Shown here piece by piece: positions 1 through 13,258 of a stretch of 64,000 nucleotides of DNA. The DNA is taken from positions 7,957,855-8,021,854 of the forward strand of contig JAEMBT020000006.1 in the NCBI GenBank assembly GCA_018873245.2, written 5' to 3'. Made by a program: the position numbers and the translations under genes. Under the pieces are notes generated by a model. That model saw only the letters and a list, made by a program, of their open reading frames with translations, had not been told where the DNA came from and did no database searches. Numbering within the stretch: position 1 is the first letter of the stretch; each line of letters opens with the position of its first letter. The DNA comes from Archegozetes longisetosus. Lineage: Eukaryota > Arthropoda > Arachnida > Sarcoptiformes > Trhypochthoniidae.

Positions 1-569
1 ACTATGTCTGGTTTCCATACTTTGTCAGGTGGTAATCTAAGAACTGCGATTCCACCATAATCTGCTTCGTCCCATCGTAGCTGGTAATCGAACCAAATCT
101 GAAATAATTGATTAAATTGGATGAAAATGGAGACTTAACTTGTTATATGAGAAATTTGAGAAAAGTTCATTGTCAAAAAGTCTCGTGTATTAGATTACAA
201 AAGATGTTTGTAATTTGATTCAAATACAATTTATAAAAATGTTTCCTACAAAATACATTGTAACCGATCTTCATTTCCAATAGTCTCTACTACTTATAGC
301 TTTTTGCATTCATATCAAACTTTAATCTTTTTCAAATCTAATTGATTGATCCATTTGATAAGATTGATCACTAATCGTCAATTAATTAATGGAATATTTA
401 ATTAATCGATTAACTCGGAATAATAAAACTTCATATAGACTAATAAGTTGTAGATTAAAAGATTAGAAAGTGACAACAACTGAATATTGAAAAAGAAATA
501 AATGACTGTTTTGAGGGTGGGGGGGAATAAATTGCTAAAAGAAATATTCTTTTATGAACAACAATATAG

Positions 570-600
<31 letters not shown>

Positions 601-3600
601 TCTAACAATTTCTCAGAACTCTTCTCAATTGTTGACAGCAATGAAAACATTTATTGGTAATAACTCATGTTTGAAAGTGAAAATAGAGTGTGAAAATATC
701 AGGCCTGATAAGTGGTCTATGAGATTCACTTATTAGATATTGTATTGCCTCCAGATATTACAACGTTATTAGGAGTCTGTTTGGACTAAGGATTTGCTGA
801 ATTTGTTGCACAAATTCAATACTAGTTGTACAACAACACTAAATATAGAGTGAATTTGCAATTATAAACCTTTAGGTATATTGCTCTTTACTTTAATATA
901 AAAATTGTTTCATGTATTCAAACATTGAAATTAGTAATGTTTATAAAACATGATAGATTTTCTAATTTTGTACATTTTAAATTAACAAAAACCAATATGT
1001 TGTTTAGGTTTAGTAATCGGATTGTTCACTTCAATTTTGAAGTTCAAAATGATCACATATCTCAAGTTTATAACTGAACTAAAAGGATCAGGATTATACC
1101 TAATGTCTCGTAAAACCTAGGTAACAAAACAAAAGTTAAACTACAAAATTACATTGAAACAATCCCTTCAGTCAACAGTTATTTAGGAATGAACACAATT
1201 TTCAATTTCTTTATACTTACACCTATTTATACTACAGTAAGAGTTGTCTAACTTTTACGTGTAGTTAAGTAGTTTCTAAAAATCAATAACAATTAAACCA
1301 TGTTTTCTTGTTTTCGGTTTATATTGTTTTTCAGAAACCATATAAACGTATGTGAAAGTTAGACAGGTTTTACTGTATTTTTCGTTCAACTTCTTTTAAC
1401 TATTTCTCTCACAGATTAGTCCATTGAGATTCGTTTGCATTTGATTACTTTTTCCAAGAAATAAGGAACAAGCGTTTAATCAAATACATCATAGTATGAA
1501 TTAATCTGATAGGAAATGTTTTACTCAATCATCAAGTTATAATATGTGTAAGTGTTGGAGCTGTATTTGAAGGAAAGGATAATTTGGCTGCATTTAAGTT
1601 ATTTGGAAATTCAGTCATTCATGCCATGGTCAGATTCTCTTTGGGAGTTATCATTTTTCTAGTGAATATCAATTTATTTCCTCCATAAGCATAAAAGAGC
1701 CTTAAAATATTATTCAGAACAATATCAATTGAAAGTGATGCTTCTTATGGTTTTTATACTACTTCTTATATATTTCTTATCCTAGTTCAACAAGATAGAG
1801 ACCTTCTACATAACTAGCATTTCGAAACATAGCAAAGCCTTAATAAGGCTTTGGAATTCGGTGCAAACCTACATGACTGTAACCCTCAATTGACTAAAAT
1901 TAAGTTACCTATACTTGAGAACTGCAACGTGAAGTGATATCGATTTTATTCAAAAAATACATGTGCAATTTTTTCCTAATTCAAAACGCACTGCATTCAA
2001 CTCTGATGTGTTGCTTTACTGTAGGCAAGCTCGAAAACTAATTCCAAATAATTCGCAATACACTCACTTTGCTTGGTTTAATTTATTACTCAATCTGAAT
2101 AAAACATAAAGATAACCACTGCTATCCACTCGACTTTTCTTCAGATAACTTATCTTTTAAAAGATTATGTTTATTTAAGTATTTATTTTGTTATTCTTTC
2201 GCCTTATTGTATTTTAGTTTATTTTGATTAATCCATTCTGAAGTCATTCTAAATTATTAGGATCTTGTTGTAAACATCAATCTAAACAAGGATTGATTTT
2301 AATTTTAATTATGCAAAGTAAACTAATTTGTTGATCAATACCTAATTTACTGACTAGACATCTGAATAGAATAATTTATGCACTAAAATGATACATAGTT
2401 ACGAGGAGACAGCTTAGTCATGTCACCTTCCTCATGATCAATATGATTTAGACTTGGTTTTTAATTGTGACTCCATTTTTGTCTAACCTGATTAAAAATT
2501 CAATCTGATATCATATGAATTATTATGGTAACCTAGAAATGCTCTCATAACAATCGAGCATGCATCACTTTAGTATGATCAAGAATCCGAATCCAACCAA
2601 TTCTGGCTGTCTAATTTGCGAAACATAATAATTATTTATTCATATGTTTTGCTCAATAAGAATCTGAAGTTTTATCTAACGCTAACAAATGAATGAAGCT
2701 GGGATCTAAAACAATAATAATATCTAGTAAACAGTGAATTCAATTTGATTTGTCTAGTTGTCGACATGCCGACAAATGTGAGGCATGTGAAAAAGAAGGA
2801 CTATTTGATTATTAGCAGAGCTGAAATGTTGTACAAAAGCAGAGGCAAAACTGTTACAAATGTATACATTAAACTTAATTCCATTTCGCAAAAGCACCTC
2901 TTCGCAATAGCCTCATATATCTGTATAAAGAGCTAACGAAAGATGCGGTTTTCTTTTCACTTCCTAATGGATATAGTTTCGGTCTAACCATAATATTTGT
3001 GTTACAGATCACAATTTAGCTCTAAATATGCCTATCATCTCTAATTAGACCACTGCCTCTGCTTTAATCATAATATCTGATTAATTTGATCATTCTCATT
3101 TAGATTTATTATATCAAATATAGTCTAATATTTAATTTTCAATTATATCATGTGATAAGATATGATGTAATAAGAAATGATATAATAGAAAGCTTAAACA
3201 ATATGTTTGTGATTGATTGAAAAAGAGAAAAGTGATGGAATGTTTAGTTAAGAGAACTGGAAGAGGGTGTTTTAAAGTTAAACTTCAATATACTTAAGTG
3301 AAAACTTGAATATATTTAAGTGAAAATATCTATACTAATTAAGAATAAAAGCTAGAGCTTAGATAAGAAAATCAATATTTGCAGGTTTTTTAGCTAAATC
3401 AATATTTGTGCCTAAAATAATTATTTTAAGGAAATTGCTTTAACGATGGCTAAACCTTAATATAATATTCAGATCCGTTATATGCACTCATAATTTTCTT
3501 TTATATGGAATAATTTAGAGTGAAATTCTGCAAACACTCGAGCTTATTTATTTTCTCTGAATATTAGTGATAAATGCTTGCAAACAAACTAATAATAGTG

Positions 3601-6600
3601 TACATATATTTAAGCACAACAGAGCTCTCTTACTAATTTTACTAAAAGCTATTTCGTTAAAACCAAATAATATAGAGATATTTACTAACGTTTGCCTCAC
3701 ATCTCTACTGCCAAATTACATATCACGCTTCGGACATCTTTCTAAACATTCTATTAATTCAAGTGAGCAATCAAGTATTGACAACATTTTTAAGTAGTAC
3801 TTTCTTATGCTTTATCTTATGGTTAATTCACTCTATAATTCAAACTTTGGTGTTAGCATCAATTGTATTGATGAATAAATAAATGCAAGCTCATCACCAA
3901 TCTGAAGATATGCTAATGTTATATTTGAGTTTGATGAAAATTTAAAACTATTGCAACGTTTATTTCAATAAATGAAATGCTCTGCTGAAGAGCCACAATC
4001 GAATGTTTATACTTTCAATATTGAATTGCAGTGATCCGAGTTTATATAAGATGATTTACTTTTTTAATTTATTCCTTTTCTCATTACTCAATGGAAAAAA
4101 ATTCACCGACGCTGCAATTAATTTGTAATTTAGATCTTTTTCAGAAATAGAGCCTATACTATGATAAAGCTCTATGCAATTATTTGTAGGATTTCACTCA
4201 AGAGAGTCAACTTTCAAACCAGATTAAGACTTAGATATAGGACAAGAACAGGAGATAAGAGTAATGTATTTTACTTATTCTTATCGATTAAACTCTTAAT
4301 AGGGCTGCTAATTAATTAAATTCTCTGTAAATTTGTTAATCAAGTTATAGCTGCTAAAAAATGTCTAATTCATATCTATCGTGTCGAATCTTTAATAAGG
4401 AATCAATCTTCTACAGAATAATTGTTTATTCTTATCGATTTACTTGGAGCACTGATGGCCATAATGTGAGACTCTGGTCCTGAAAAGTTATTATGATTTT
4501 AGCTCTAAATTTCATAGATTGAGTAAGAAAATATTGGATTGAATGAAAAATTGAGTTACAAAAAGTATAGTGATTTATTGAAGCGTTAGAAATGCTTTGC
4601 ATCTATTTCTAGAACTCTTCTGTTAACCAAAATTCATATCGATTCCTATTAGAAGGCATATCAACTAAATTAAAACATTCTATTATCTCTATTAAATCAG
4701 AGTTTATAATCGATTGAATAAAAAAGATAATCAAAGAAGTAATACCAGAAACCAATTAATTAAATGAAAGTAATTACTCACCAGTTGAAGCCATACGTTG
4801 GATGTCATGATTTGATTTTTTTCGTTCTAGAAGAGGATAAAGAAATTATTTGAAAAAAGTAGATCCAACATAAAAACAAATGCATGTTCAATGGCAAACT
4901 TGGAGTAGGTTAGGTTGGGCTAAGTTAGATTGGGTTAGGTTAGGTTAAGTTAGGTTGGATAAGGTTGAGTTAGGTTAGACTGAGTAAAGTGGGATTAGTT
5001 TAGAAGAAGATTACATTTAATATTGAACATATTTTGGTGAAAGTATAAAACAAATTGACTATGGCAATAATCCTTATTATTCAACGATGCATAAAACAGA
5101 AAGCTCTAACTTATGATTTGTTCTATTCTTTTTTCCAAACATATTATTTTAGAACCTTTCCTCTTAAACTTTGGTCCACTGCACTGTTTGCCATCTAATA
5201 GAGTCTGTAAACCAGTCAGTCAGACAAGAGGCCATTTTTCCTTTTTGTCAAATAAATCAAAATTTCTTCTGTCGATCTGAACTCTTTCTTTCTCTTCCCC
5301 TCTCCCTTTCCTCTTCCTCTCCTGCTCTCTTGCTCTCTCTCTCTCTCTCTCTCTCTCTCTTCATCTTCTACTATCTTTTACAGCAAGACTCATATGTCAA
5401 TCATAAAGAAATGAAACTATAGATCACAAACCCATATATTTTGGCTTTAAATAGAATCAACAATAATTGACTGGATAAAAATGGAGTTGAAAATTGAAGC
5501 TATTCTTATATAAGTAACTATATAATTTGAAAATGATTGGACAGTATAAAAGATATATACATTAAACTATGGCTCAACTGTTTAAAATACAGATGAGAGA
5601 GAGAGAGAGAGAGAGATCGTATAAAAGAGAGAATACAGAATGGAGCAAACTGATTTTACTATACTATTTACTTTTATCATTATTGATTATCAACTAAAAC
5701 TTCATTAATGAAGCAATTTAGAGTTGATTTTAAATGAATTAGTCTAAAATAATAAGCATTCGCCTACATTATCAATTTGATAGTTGCCATAAAATATTAC
5801 TTTTATATAAAACAAATTAAATATTTTTTGTTTTCTTTTAAACATAATACTTGGATTTGAAACTCCAGAAAAATGTTTTATGAAACTCTTTGTTTGAGTT
5901 AAAATATGAAATATTACAAAATGTAAATCTATTCTTCTATTATCATAAAAGTAAAAACATGTATACTTTTCTCTTTTTCAGACAATAACATTTTATATTG
6001 ATATTCAAAATTAGCTCATTTCAAATCCACTCAATCATTTCGAAAGATTCCAGGATTTGCATCAAATTTGAATTTAGAAAATAAACAAAACACATCGATT
6101 GGCATTTCAGACTAATATTAGTGATTGATATTATTGCATGTGATTCCAACATAGATCTAATGCAATAGCTTGTTGTTTTAAACTTAAAATAGTATCAACT
6201 TATTTCAACTAAAGCATATTTCATCAAACACTACCTTTCACTATATGGATTCATAATTTATTTCTATCTAAACTTTACTCTTTACTCTTCACTTGTACTC
6301 TTTGGACTTGCTTAATGCCTCAATCTACTAATATATCGTCCTGTCATTGCCATAGAGTCCTATCTCTTGTTTAATCAACATTAGAAATAGGACTTTATAG
6401 CACTAACATGAAGATATTTTTAGTAAAAACTATAATCCGGATCTACATATTTGAAAGATTTTTTATTTTGGTGATATTCTGATGAATACTATAAATAATA
6501 TATTAGATATAGGATTCAAAAAGAGTGACCGGGAGACATATAAATAGAGACAAAAAAATTTGAATGCTTACAACATTGATGAGTTGAATAAACGAGAGTT

Positions 6601-9600
6601 TGAATTGCACTTCCACTGTTTCATTCATGACTTCGACCGGTCGTATCAATTTGTTATAATCTCTGAATAAATCTCTCACAAGACGCTCTTCGTCTTCAGA
6701 ACAAAGTACTGTAATTGAAAATTTTAATACTTATTAAAACAAAGTAATTGTCAATATACTAATTTGTAGTCACGTTCAAGTGTTAGTTCTGCTTTTGTTT
6801 TATATCCTCAACTTGAAAAGGCTTTGGTTCTATTCAATTTCTGACGAATACTCTCTAAATCTGACTTAATTGCCTAAATCTGAGAGTAGTCGCTATCATA
6901 AAAATAGCTGAGAGTATCTGTACGTCAAGGAATCATCTAATATTATGAACTATTGCCCAAAGTTCTAATATAAACTCAATTTTTCCAGTTAATCTAAATC
7001 TTAACTCAAATAACTTTCCAGTTTCTGATTGCTCTTCCTATTTCAGTTTACAATTAATTACAATAGTTTTTACTCTACAGCAATACAACAACTAGGCAAA
7101 GAATTCTGTCTCCAATTCGACAGAGAATCAGAAAACATAGGAATATTCTAACAGAATATTCTAATAGAAGATTTAGCGTTAAAACAATTTTAATGAAGCA
7201 TATTTATGAGTGAAAATATCGATAAACAAATGTTGCTTTAAAATAGAATAGAAACGATGTTGTTTTGAAAGCGAAAGACAAGAATATTTGATAATTGAAA
7301 CCTTATGAACAAGAATGATTATGATTTTATGAAAGAATATTATAATGTGATGAATTTTAAGCCTATGATAATAAGAGTACACTTTCTCATTTAGGGCTCA
7401 AACAGTGCATCTTCTCAGATAATATTTATCCACAAAAATACATCCCCAGCGGTTATTTTAGTTTAAAACAGGAATAGACAAAACAGGTGTCTTTAATTTG
7501 CTCAAAAATTAGCCATATTTTCATGTAGAATCCCACGAGTTTTCTCACTTGTTAAAAGCTATAACCATACAATTCTAACCCAATGCTCGCACTCATAAAC
7601 TTCATTAGTAGTTTGTTTGACTTTTATTAAACTTTTTAATCTAAGCATTACTATTATTCAGTCTCAACTTAATAAATAAATCTCATTATCACATTAGAAA
7701 TACTTTTCTAAATCGAATCCTCTCTTAATAATCAATAAACCGAATCGCTCGCGACTCTGACATCCAAAAATTATGGCAAAGATTGGTTTTAGAGAAGTTG
7801 CTCGACTTATTCTGAAGTATTTTCTTCTTAATGTGAAAACTACTTGACAGTTGCGAAACGAATCTAAAAGGTTTTGCAGCCAAACAACACTACTCTGTAT
7901 CAATACAAACTCAAATTGAAAATAACTAAAATAAAAAAAACTAAACAAAAGAATGAAGCAGCTATTGATTCGGGGCACATAATCATTAAAAGTTTTTATC
8001 TACTCTTAATCAAACTGTCTTTTGTATGTTTTCTATAGAATTTTCTCTGAATTTGTGAGCATTTGCAAAAGAAAACATTGAATTTTAATAACCTTAATTG
8101 AATTTCTAATAATTGTGTGCACGCTTTTCCCAAGAAACCTTAAAAACTCTGCTCAAAAATCTTTATTAAAAGCATTTTGTCAGATCAGTTTCATAAGGTG
8201 AGGCAACATTACATGCACAACTTTATGACACCTACCCAACCATTTTTTTAGTAAATCCGGATCTACTTCATCTCAACTATTTTATTTGACTTATATCTTA
8301 ATCAATATTTTATTATATTAAATACTGAATTCTCAATGAGGCAGAATGAGTGTAAAATTTTTAAAATTCCAACTAACTCAAACATATTCTACCTGAGTCT
8401 ATCTTTTATATACAACATATTCAACACAATTCATTACTAAAATGTAAACGCTTTAATGCAGAAAATTAACATTTTAGGTGAATCAGATATTCAAGCTAAA
8501 AATTAGCAAAATCTCATCAGAACTGTTTTATTTAAACTTTACCAGTTAATATCATTTAATAGTTTATACTGAGAGGGAATTTTGAGTTGGTTCAGCGCAA
8601 TGCTTAGTTCAACGATATTTGGCTATTGGGATAAATTTGAACTACTAATAAAGTAAAACCTATTAACTTCAGCATGTAGTTAAGGATTTTTTAAAAATCA
8701 ATAACAACTAAGCCATGTTTACTATGGTATTTTTACATTGTTTTCAAAAACTACTTAACTGCATGTTTGAGTTGAACGGGTTTAACTGTAACAGATTAAT
8801 CCTGCACTAAAACTCATATTACATACTCTGAATTTTCGCTAACTGAAAATATATTTTACCATTTATTGGAAGACAGGATGATTTGAATATTCGAAAGAAT
8901 GTCTGATAATAGGAATAGAAATGATTACTCAATTGAAATTTTAGTAGATATTTTGCTTTTTCACACGTGAACAAATCGATTAAATTTTGCTATAGTCAAT
9001 GCATGAAACCTAAGCCTAATCATCATAAATAAAGTTTATCGATTCGGAAAACCAAAAATCAAGTCGTTCAAATTACTCAACCAGTTGTCTGATTAATTAA
9101 GTCAAAGTTACTTATCCGCTAAACAAAATTTTTAAATTTTCATTTTATAACTGTATCCCTTTGTCCAAACTCTACAATAGAGCTATACATGACTACTCTT
9201 CTGACTCAATAATTGGGTCATACAATTCTGAAAGAGATTGTCTCTAATGTATTTATATTACTATTGAATTTACTGCTTATACAGTTAAACCTTTCCAACA
9301 GCGACTTCAGGGCTGAGCGACAAATAACACAAAACCGAATAAAAAACATGGCCTAATTGCTGTTCATTCTTAAAATTACTTAATTACATATTCTAGTTGA
9401 AGGGCTTTTACTGTGTCTCAACAGCTTATTCCTAATTTAGTTCAGGAATGTCTCGAATTAACAAGTTTCAACCATCTCAAGCTTCTAACCATTTCAAACG
9501 GAATTGATTTGAATGAGAAAAGGCCGAAATTAGCCGTTCAATAAAGAGTTCATAGAAATACAATACGGAAAGACAAGATGATGGAGACTATTGATGCGAA

Positions 9601-10402
9601 AGTATATGAATAAAAAAGTTATACTCAAATGACAAATTCTTATGATTCCCTTAACAGTCATTCTTAAGATGTGAGTCGATAGCAACAAGAGATGATCGGT
9701 TGCTAAGGATTTCTTTCTATCTCGCAATGCTTTGTGCTCTTGATATCTCAGCAAAACTCCAGATGTATGTTTTGTATGATTTTCGAGTCAAACTCAAAAA
9801 TTAGTTCCATTTTGCCGACAAATAATACCGTTATGTCAACAATTTCCAATAAGAATATTCCATAAATTAATTACACTTCACTATTAGGATTAACTATCAT
9901 TACGAGTAATGGTTTCACTAAAACTATATAATTATTTAAATCAATTCTTAGGCCAAATAAGAAAATTCCGTATAAAAAATCACTTGCCTTATAAATACAA
10001 CTTAACAATATGAAGAACTTTTTCAGGAATTTTTTTTCAATCACATCCAAATATATGGAACTATCATATCTTCAAAAACAGCTTAACTATATTTTTTGAG
10101 TCGGTTTCAGTTGACTCACTCATTACACGATAGGTTTTAGTTAATCAAAACAAATTAAGTAATTAAAGAATATCTTATAGATTAAAGAATATTGAGATCA
10201 GGATGAAACATGTGATTTAAAGCATGAATGAAACAATTATAAATAGTAAATAGAAAATAGAAGAATAAAAATCAAATAAGTTAGGTGAATAATGGTATGA
10301 AAGGTGTATGATTATAGAAGAGAAAAATATTTAAATCAATCTATTCATACCAATTAAGGCCACATTAAGTATGAGCACATATGTAGTCGTCAGAGCAATC
10401 AT
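1..10402 (-). CDS. nAChRbeta1: Nicotinic acetylcholine receptor subunit, beta1-like (5' part; continues beyond position 1)
   Basis: Subunit of a pentameric acetylcholine-gated cation channel in nerve and muscle membranes. Four coding exons are visible (transcript order): 10402-10351 (start codon and signal peptide [17 protein letters not shown]), 6708-6572, 4826-4782 and 98-1 (open at the window edge). All have GT/AG borders and matching phases: a lone G at the end of exon 1 joins TA of exon 2 to give Val. Exon 3 is exactly 45 bp, the classic small nAChR exon ([15 protein letters not shown]). The mature N-terminus [20 protein letters not shown] and the later [20 protein letters not shown] are very close to insect beta1 subunits, closer than to alpha subunits. 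The Cys-loop, the YxCC test for alpha subunits and the membrane helices lie outside the window. Loop D has Gln where insects have Arg. Subunit class is inferred from recalled sequences. Confidence 0.92.
573..600. repeat. (GA)n microsatellite
   Basis: Uninterrupted run of GA dinucleotides, about 14 units, inside the large nAChR intron. The open frame across it gives only a Glu/Arg run. Confidence 0.95.
1233..1377. mobile_element. MITE-like element, family A (Tc1/mariner-type ends)
   Basis: An imperfect inverted repeat bounded by TACAGTAA and TTTTACTGTA. The right arm carries AGTTAGACAGGTTTTACTGT; the left arm carries the complement in diverged form (GTCTAACTTTTACGTG). Related copies lie at 8648-8790, 9280-9415, 46550-46693 and 59617-59752. 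Ends starting CAGT next to TA suggest a Tc1/mariner-derived non-autonomous element. No transposase frame is present. Confidence 0.7.
4908..4993 (+). repeat. Degenerate TTAGG-like pentamer array
   Basis: About 85 bp built from GGTTA/TTAGG units with substitutions (GTTAGGTTGGGCTAAGTTAG and onwards). TTAGG is the usual arthropod telomere repeat, so this resembles an old interstitial telomeric tract. It lies in the intron between the 45-bp exon and the preceding exon of the nAChR gene. It could equally be an independent G/T-rich minisatellite. Confidence 0.65.
5281..5366. repeat. Polypyrimidine tract with (CT)n
   Basis: Continuous C/T-rich stretch ending in a (CT)n run at about 5332-5360, inside an nAChR intron. 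A shorter (GA)n run lies at 5595-5616 nearby. Confidence 0.9.
8648..8790. mobile_element. MITE-like element, family A copy
   Basis: Starts AAAGTAAAACCTATTAACTT and ends GGGTTTAACTGTA. The middle segment AAAATCAATAACAA is shared with the copy at 1233-1377. Diverged relative of the 59617-59752 copy, in intron 1 of the nAChR gene. Confidence 0.6.
9280..9415. mobile_element. MITE-like element, family A copy
   Basis: Begins TACAGTTAAACCTTTCCAAC and ends AGGGCTTTTACTGTG. The middle differs from other copies, but ends and size match. It lies in intron 1 of the nAChR gene, about 0.5 kb from the copy at 8648-8790. Confidence 0.55.
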
Positions 10403-10905
10403 TATTCTTATTCAACCCTTTTTTCAATTATTTCTATGATTTCATTAACAATTTACTCGAAATACACATCAAATTTACTACTCGTTGTTCTGCCATTTGG
10501 GTCGCGATTCACCAATTCTTTAGCAAATTCTTATGGAACAGAGAATCAAACAACTGACTAAATATTGATTGAATTTCTAACTTACTTCGAGTCAAGTGAT
10601 GCCATCTCTTCAACTCAACCACTTCTTCCTGTCGTTGACCTCTTCTTATCCGATTGTCGATTATCGCGAATATCGTTTGTGTAGTTTCAGTTCGTTTCAA
10701 GACTCCGACTAAGACTGAGACTAAAACTCTACTCAGCTTCTCAATCAATTTGTCACTAATTGCTATTTAATTATTAATCATATTTTAATTAATAATAATT
10801 TCCTACAGGACTGTAATTTTGTCCAAATTATTATTTCCCAAAATCAATTATCACCAAATTTATTGATCATTTAAAGCAAACAATCAGTCGATTATCACAA
10901 CAGCC
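10403..10905. promoter_or_regulatory. Head-to-head promoter region, nAChR (-) and MBD2/3 (+)
   Basis: About 500 bp between two divergent start codons, so it should hold both promoters and 5' UTRs. On the minus strand a good donor (GTAAGT, 10580-10585) suggests a non-coding first exon of the nAChR gene upstream of 10586. The minus-strand open frame 10509-10748 crosses it and is probably fortuitous. No TATA box is proposed. Confidence 0.5.
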
Positions 10906-11728
10906 ATGTCATGTCCAGCACTGCCCGAAGGCTGGACTCGAGAAGAAATAATAAGAAGAAATGGACTCTCGGCCGGAAAAATAGATGTTTTCTATTATAG
11001 GTTATTATCAATAATATTATTATTTCATATGATATTATTAATAGAAATATTTTTTTTTATCAAAATATAGTCCAACTGGTCGTAAATTCCGAACGAAACC
11101 ACAATTAGCGCGATATTTAGGAGAAGCGGTCGACTTAACCACTTTTGACTACAGAACTGGAAAAATAAACTCATCGCTTATGCGAAAGAATAAGCGCTCC
11201 AAAGGAGGTCTTATGCAATACGATTACACTAGAAATATTAGAAACGACTCGTCGCTAATCCCTCCTATCAGACAAACGGCATCCATATTCAAACAGCCGG
11301 TCACTGTCTTCAAGTCTCAGCAAGACAGCAAAGTCCGACATGATCTAAAACACGGAAACCAAAGCGAAAAACCGAGACAGCTGTTTTGGGAGAAAAGGCT
11401 CGAGAAATTGCAGGCAACCAATGTTGACCACGAAGAACTCGAAAATTTTGAATTACCCATCAACATGAGAGGCGTCGGGCCTCATATGACTAAAGACACT
11501 CTTCTCAGAAGTATTGCCACTGCCCTTCATATCCACACTCAACCTATTACTGGACAAATGAGCTCTAAAGAAAACTTAGACAGAGATCCAGCCGTTTATA
11601 TCAATCCTGAACAACCTTTAATCCATACTATGATTATATCGGATGAAGATATCAAAAGACAAGAAGAGAGAGTACAACGGGCGCGACAAAAACTTGAAAA
11701 GGCATTGAATGAATGTGAAAATGCTTGA
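10906..11728 (+). CDS. MBD2/3: Methyl-CpG-binding domain protein MBD2/3
   Basis: Chromatin protein of the NuRD deacetylase/remodelling complex. Two exons, 10906-11000 and 11071-11728, separated by a 70-bp intron; AG plus T form the split Ser codon. The product is 250 residues. Residues 1-70 are an MBD: MSCPALPEGWTREEIIRRNG, then GKIDVFYYSPTGRKF, RTKPQLARYLG and a DLTTFDYRTGK end. The middle (LFWEKRLEKL, FELPINMRGVGPHMTKDTLL) matches the MBD2/3 central region. The C-terminal helix (about 225-248, Glu/Arg/Lys/Ala-rich) fits the coiled coil that binds p66/GATAD2. Start context CAGCCATGT fits the family N-terminus. Whether it binds methylated CpG cannot be read directly. Divergent from the nAChR gene, convergent with CCDC124. 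Confidence 0.95.
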
Positions 11729-13258
11729 ATTGCCAATCACTCAATTTGGTTCTTTTTTCCAATTCATTACTGTTAAAACGAAGGCATTAAATGGGCTGAT
11801 TCAACAAAAACGGAACTTAATTTTCAATAATTATTTATTTAATTATTTGAACTATAACTAAAATTTACCATAATTATAAACCAAACACTTCGACTCATGA
11901 ATTTTTTGTATTAGCATAAATCTTTTATAAAATTATGTCTTGCACCATGATCCAGACTAGTTTCAATCTAATTTGATCTAATTTCCTATCATTTTATTGA
12001 AAGGTTTGTAAAGAAAGGTCAAAGATTTCAAGCTAAATACCAATTCAGTAATTAGATGATTTTGATTATTCAGTATAAGCACAACTTTAGGGCAAAATAT
12101 TTCGATTTCTCAATCTATTCAACCAGCGGTTTGAATGACTGTCAAGCTTCCTTAATGTTTTTTCAAATTTGTGGATGATAAAATTTACGTTTATCATATG
12201 ATAAAAATTAATGCTTAACTGTAAGTCTGCTTATTTTTGTATAAGATTGAATTTATAAAAAGTATTTAGAATTGATAATTTTAGTTTTAGCGCTTCTCAA
12301 GTAAAGAATTGAATAGAATAATTGTACTAAACTTATATTTAAATTGATGAGCACTATTGAAAGTTGAAGAAAGCATCAAAAACTACAACTTGGTATTTAT
12401 TGGTATAGAAAGAAACAATAGCTATCTTTACTAACAACAATAAAATTACTAATTAATAGAAGCTTTGTCGTTTTGTTTTAAACTCTCTATAATGAACCTA
12501 GTTTGCACCTGGACATAATCTAATAAACAACAGTTATTGAGCGTTATTCCCAATAATGTAGTCTCAATAGTGTAATAAAACTCTATTAAACCTAATACCC
12601 ATAGTTACCTATTACTGTAACGCTCTTCATTCTGTACTCAATGCAATTCTCGTCAAATATTGATAATTATTCAACAACCCAATACCTAAAATTAACAGAA
12701 ACAAGTTGTGAAATCGCAGTAAATGACCTATTATACCTTTGAAAATGTATTTATTTCTAAAACAATGTTTCCCTTACATTCAATTCACGCAACAATTGAA
12801 TTGATATAAATGCTGTAGAAGATTGGAATATCTGAATATTATTGCACGAGATATGATTCAATAGTTTATATGTTATACCTAAATAGTATTTTGACTACGA
12901 ATTAAGTTCAAGTTTATAGTGACTCACATTTATTATTGATCAAGTAATGCCTTTCTTGTAACTGTGCAAAACTTTCTTTAAATATTTAAAATCACGTAAA
13001 GTTCACAAAATTGGACGCGTTTGTACATATATAAACACTTTAATGTGTTATATGCATATCTTGTAAAACTATGAATAGCTTCACGAAAGCTAAACTGCAT
13101 CAAGAGCTTCTTACATTTAGACAAATAAGATAACTTCTCATTTGACATTCGATATTCAAGTATAAAATAACATAATGAATGGAAAGTTTAGTTTTTAGTG
13201 ATATGATATAAACATTATAGCTATTGAACAAAGACTTTGCCACAAATTATTGTATACA
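11729..13258. other. Intergenic, tail-to-tail between MBD2/3 and CCDC124
   Basis: AT-rich region of about 1.5 kb that must contain both 3' UTRs. I see no open frame with domain similarity and no clear repeat. Confidence 0.7.

Larger units (their letters stand above)
99..4781. other. Intron 3 of the nAChR gene; no other gene seen
   Basis: AT-rich intron of about 4.7 kb. It holds a GA microsatellite (573-600) and a MITE-like element (1233-1377). Short open frames at 554-736, 2745-2936 and 3567-3797 look random: low-complexity or AT-driven, with no recognisable domain or splice support. Confidence 0.8.
6709..10350. other. Intron 1 of the nAChR gene
   Basis: Intron of about 3.6 kb between the signal-peptide exon and the next exon. 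It contains two family A MITE-like copies (8648-8790, 9280-9415). Open frames at 7179-7382, 7694-7978 and 9530-9754 (-) have no recognisable domains and are treated as noise. Confidence 0.75.

Noticed and set aside
7694-7978. 94-residue minus-strand frame in nAChR intron 1
   Set aside because: Phe/Ile/Leu-rich composition typical of AT-rich noise; no motif, no transcript signals.
10509-10748. 79-residue minus-strand open frame upstream of the nAChR start
   Set aside because: No domain, and it overlaps the expected promoter/5' UTR; a good splice donor inside it (10580-10585) suggests it is untranslated leader.
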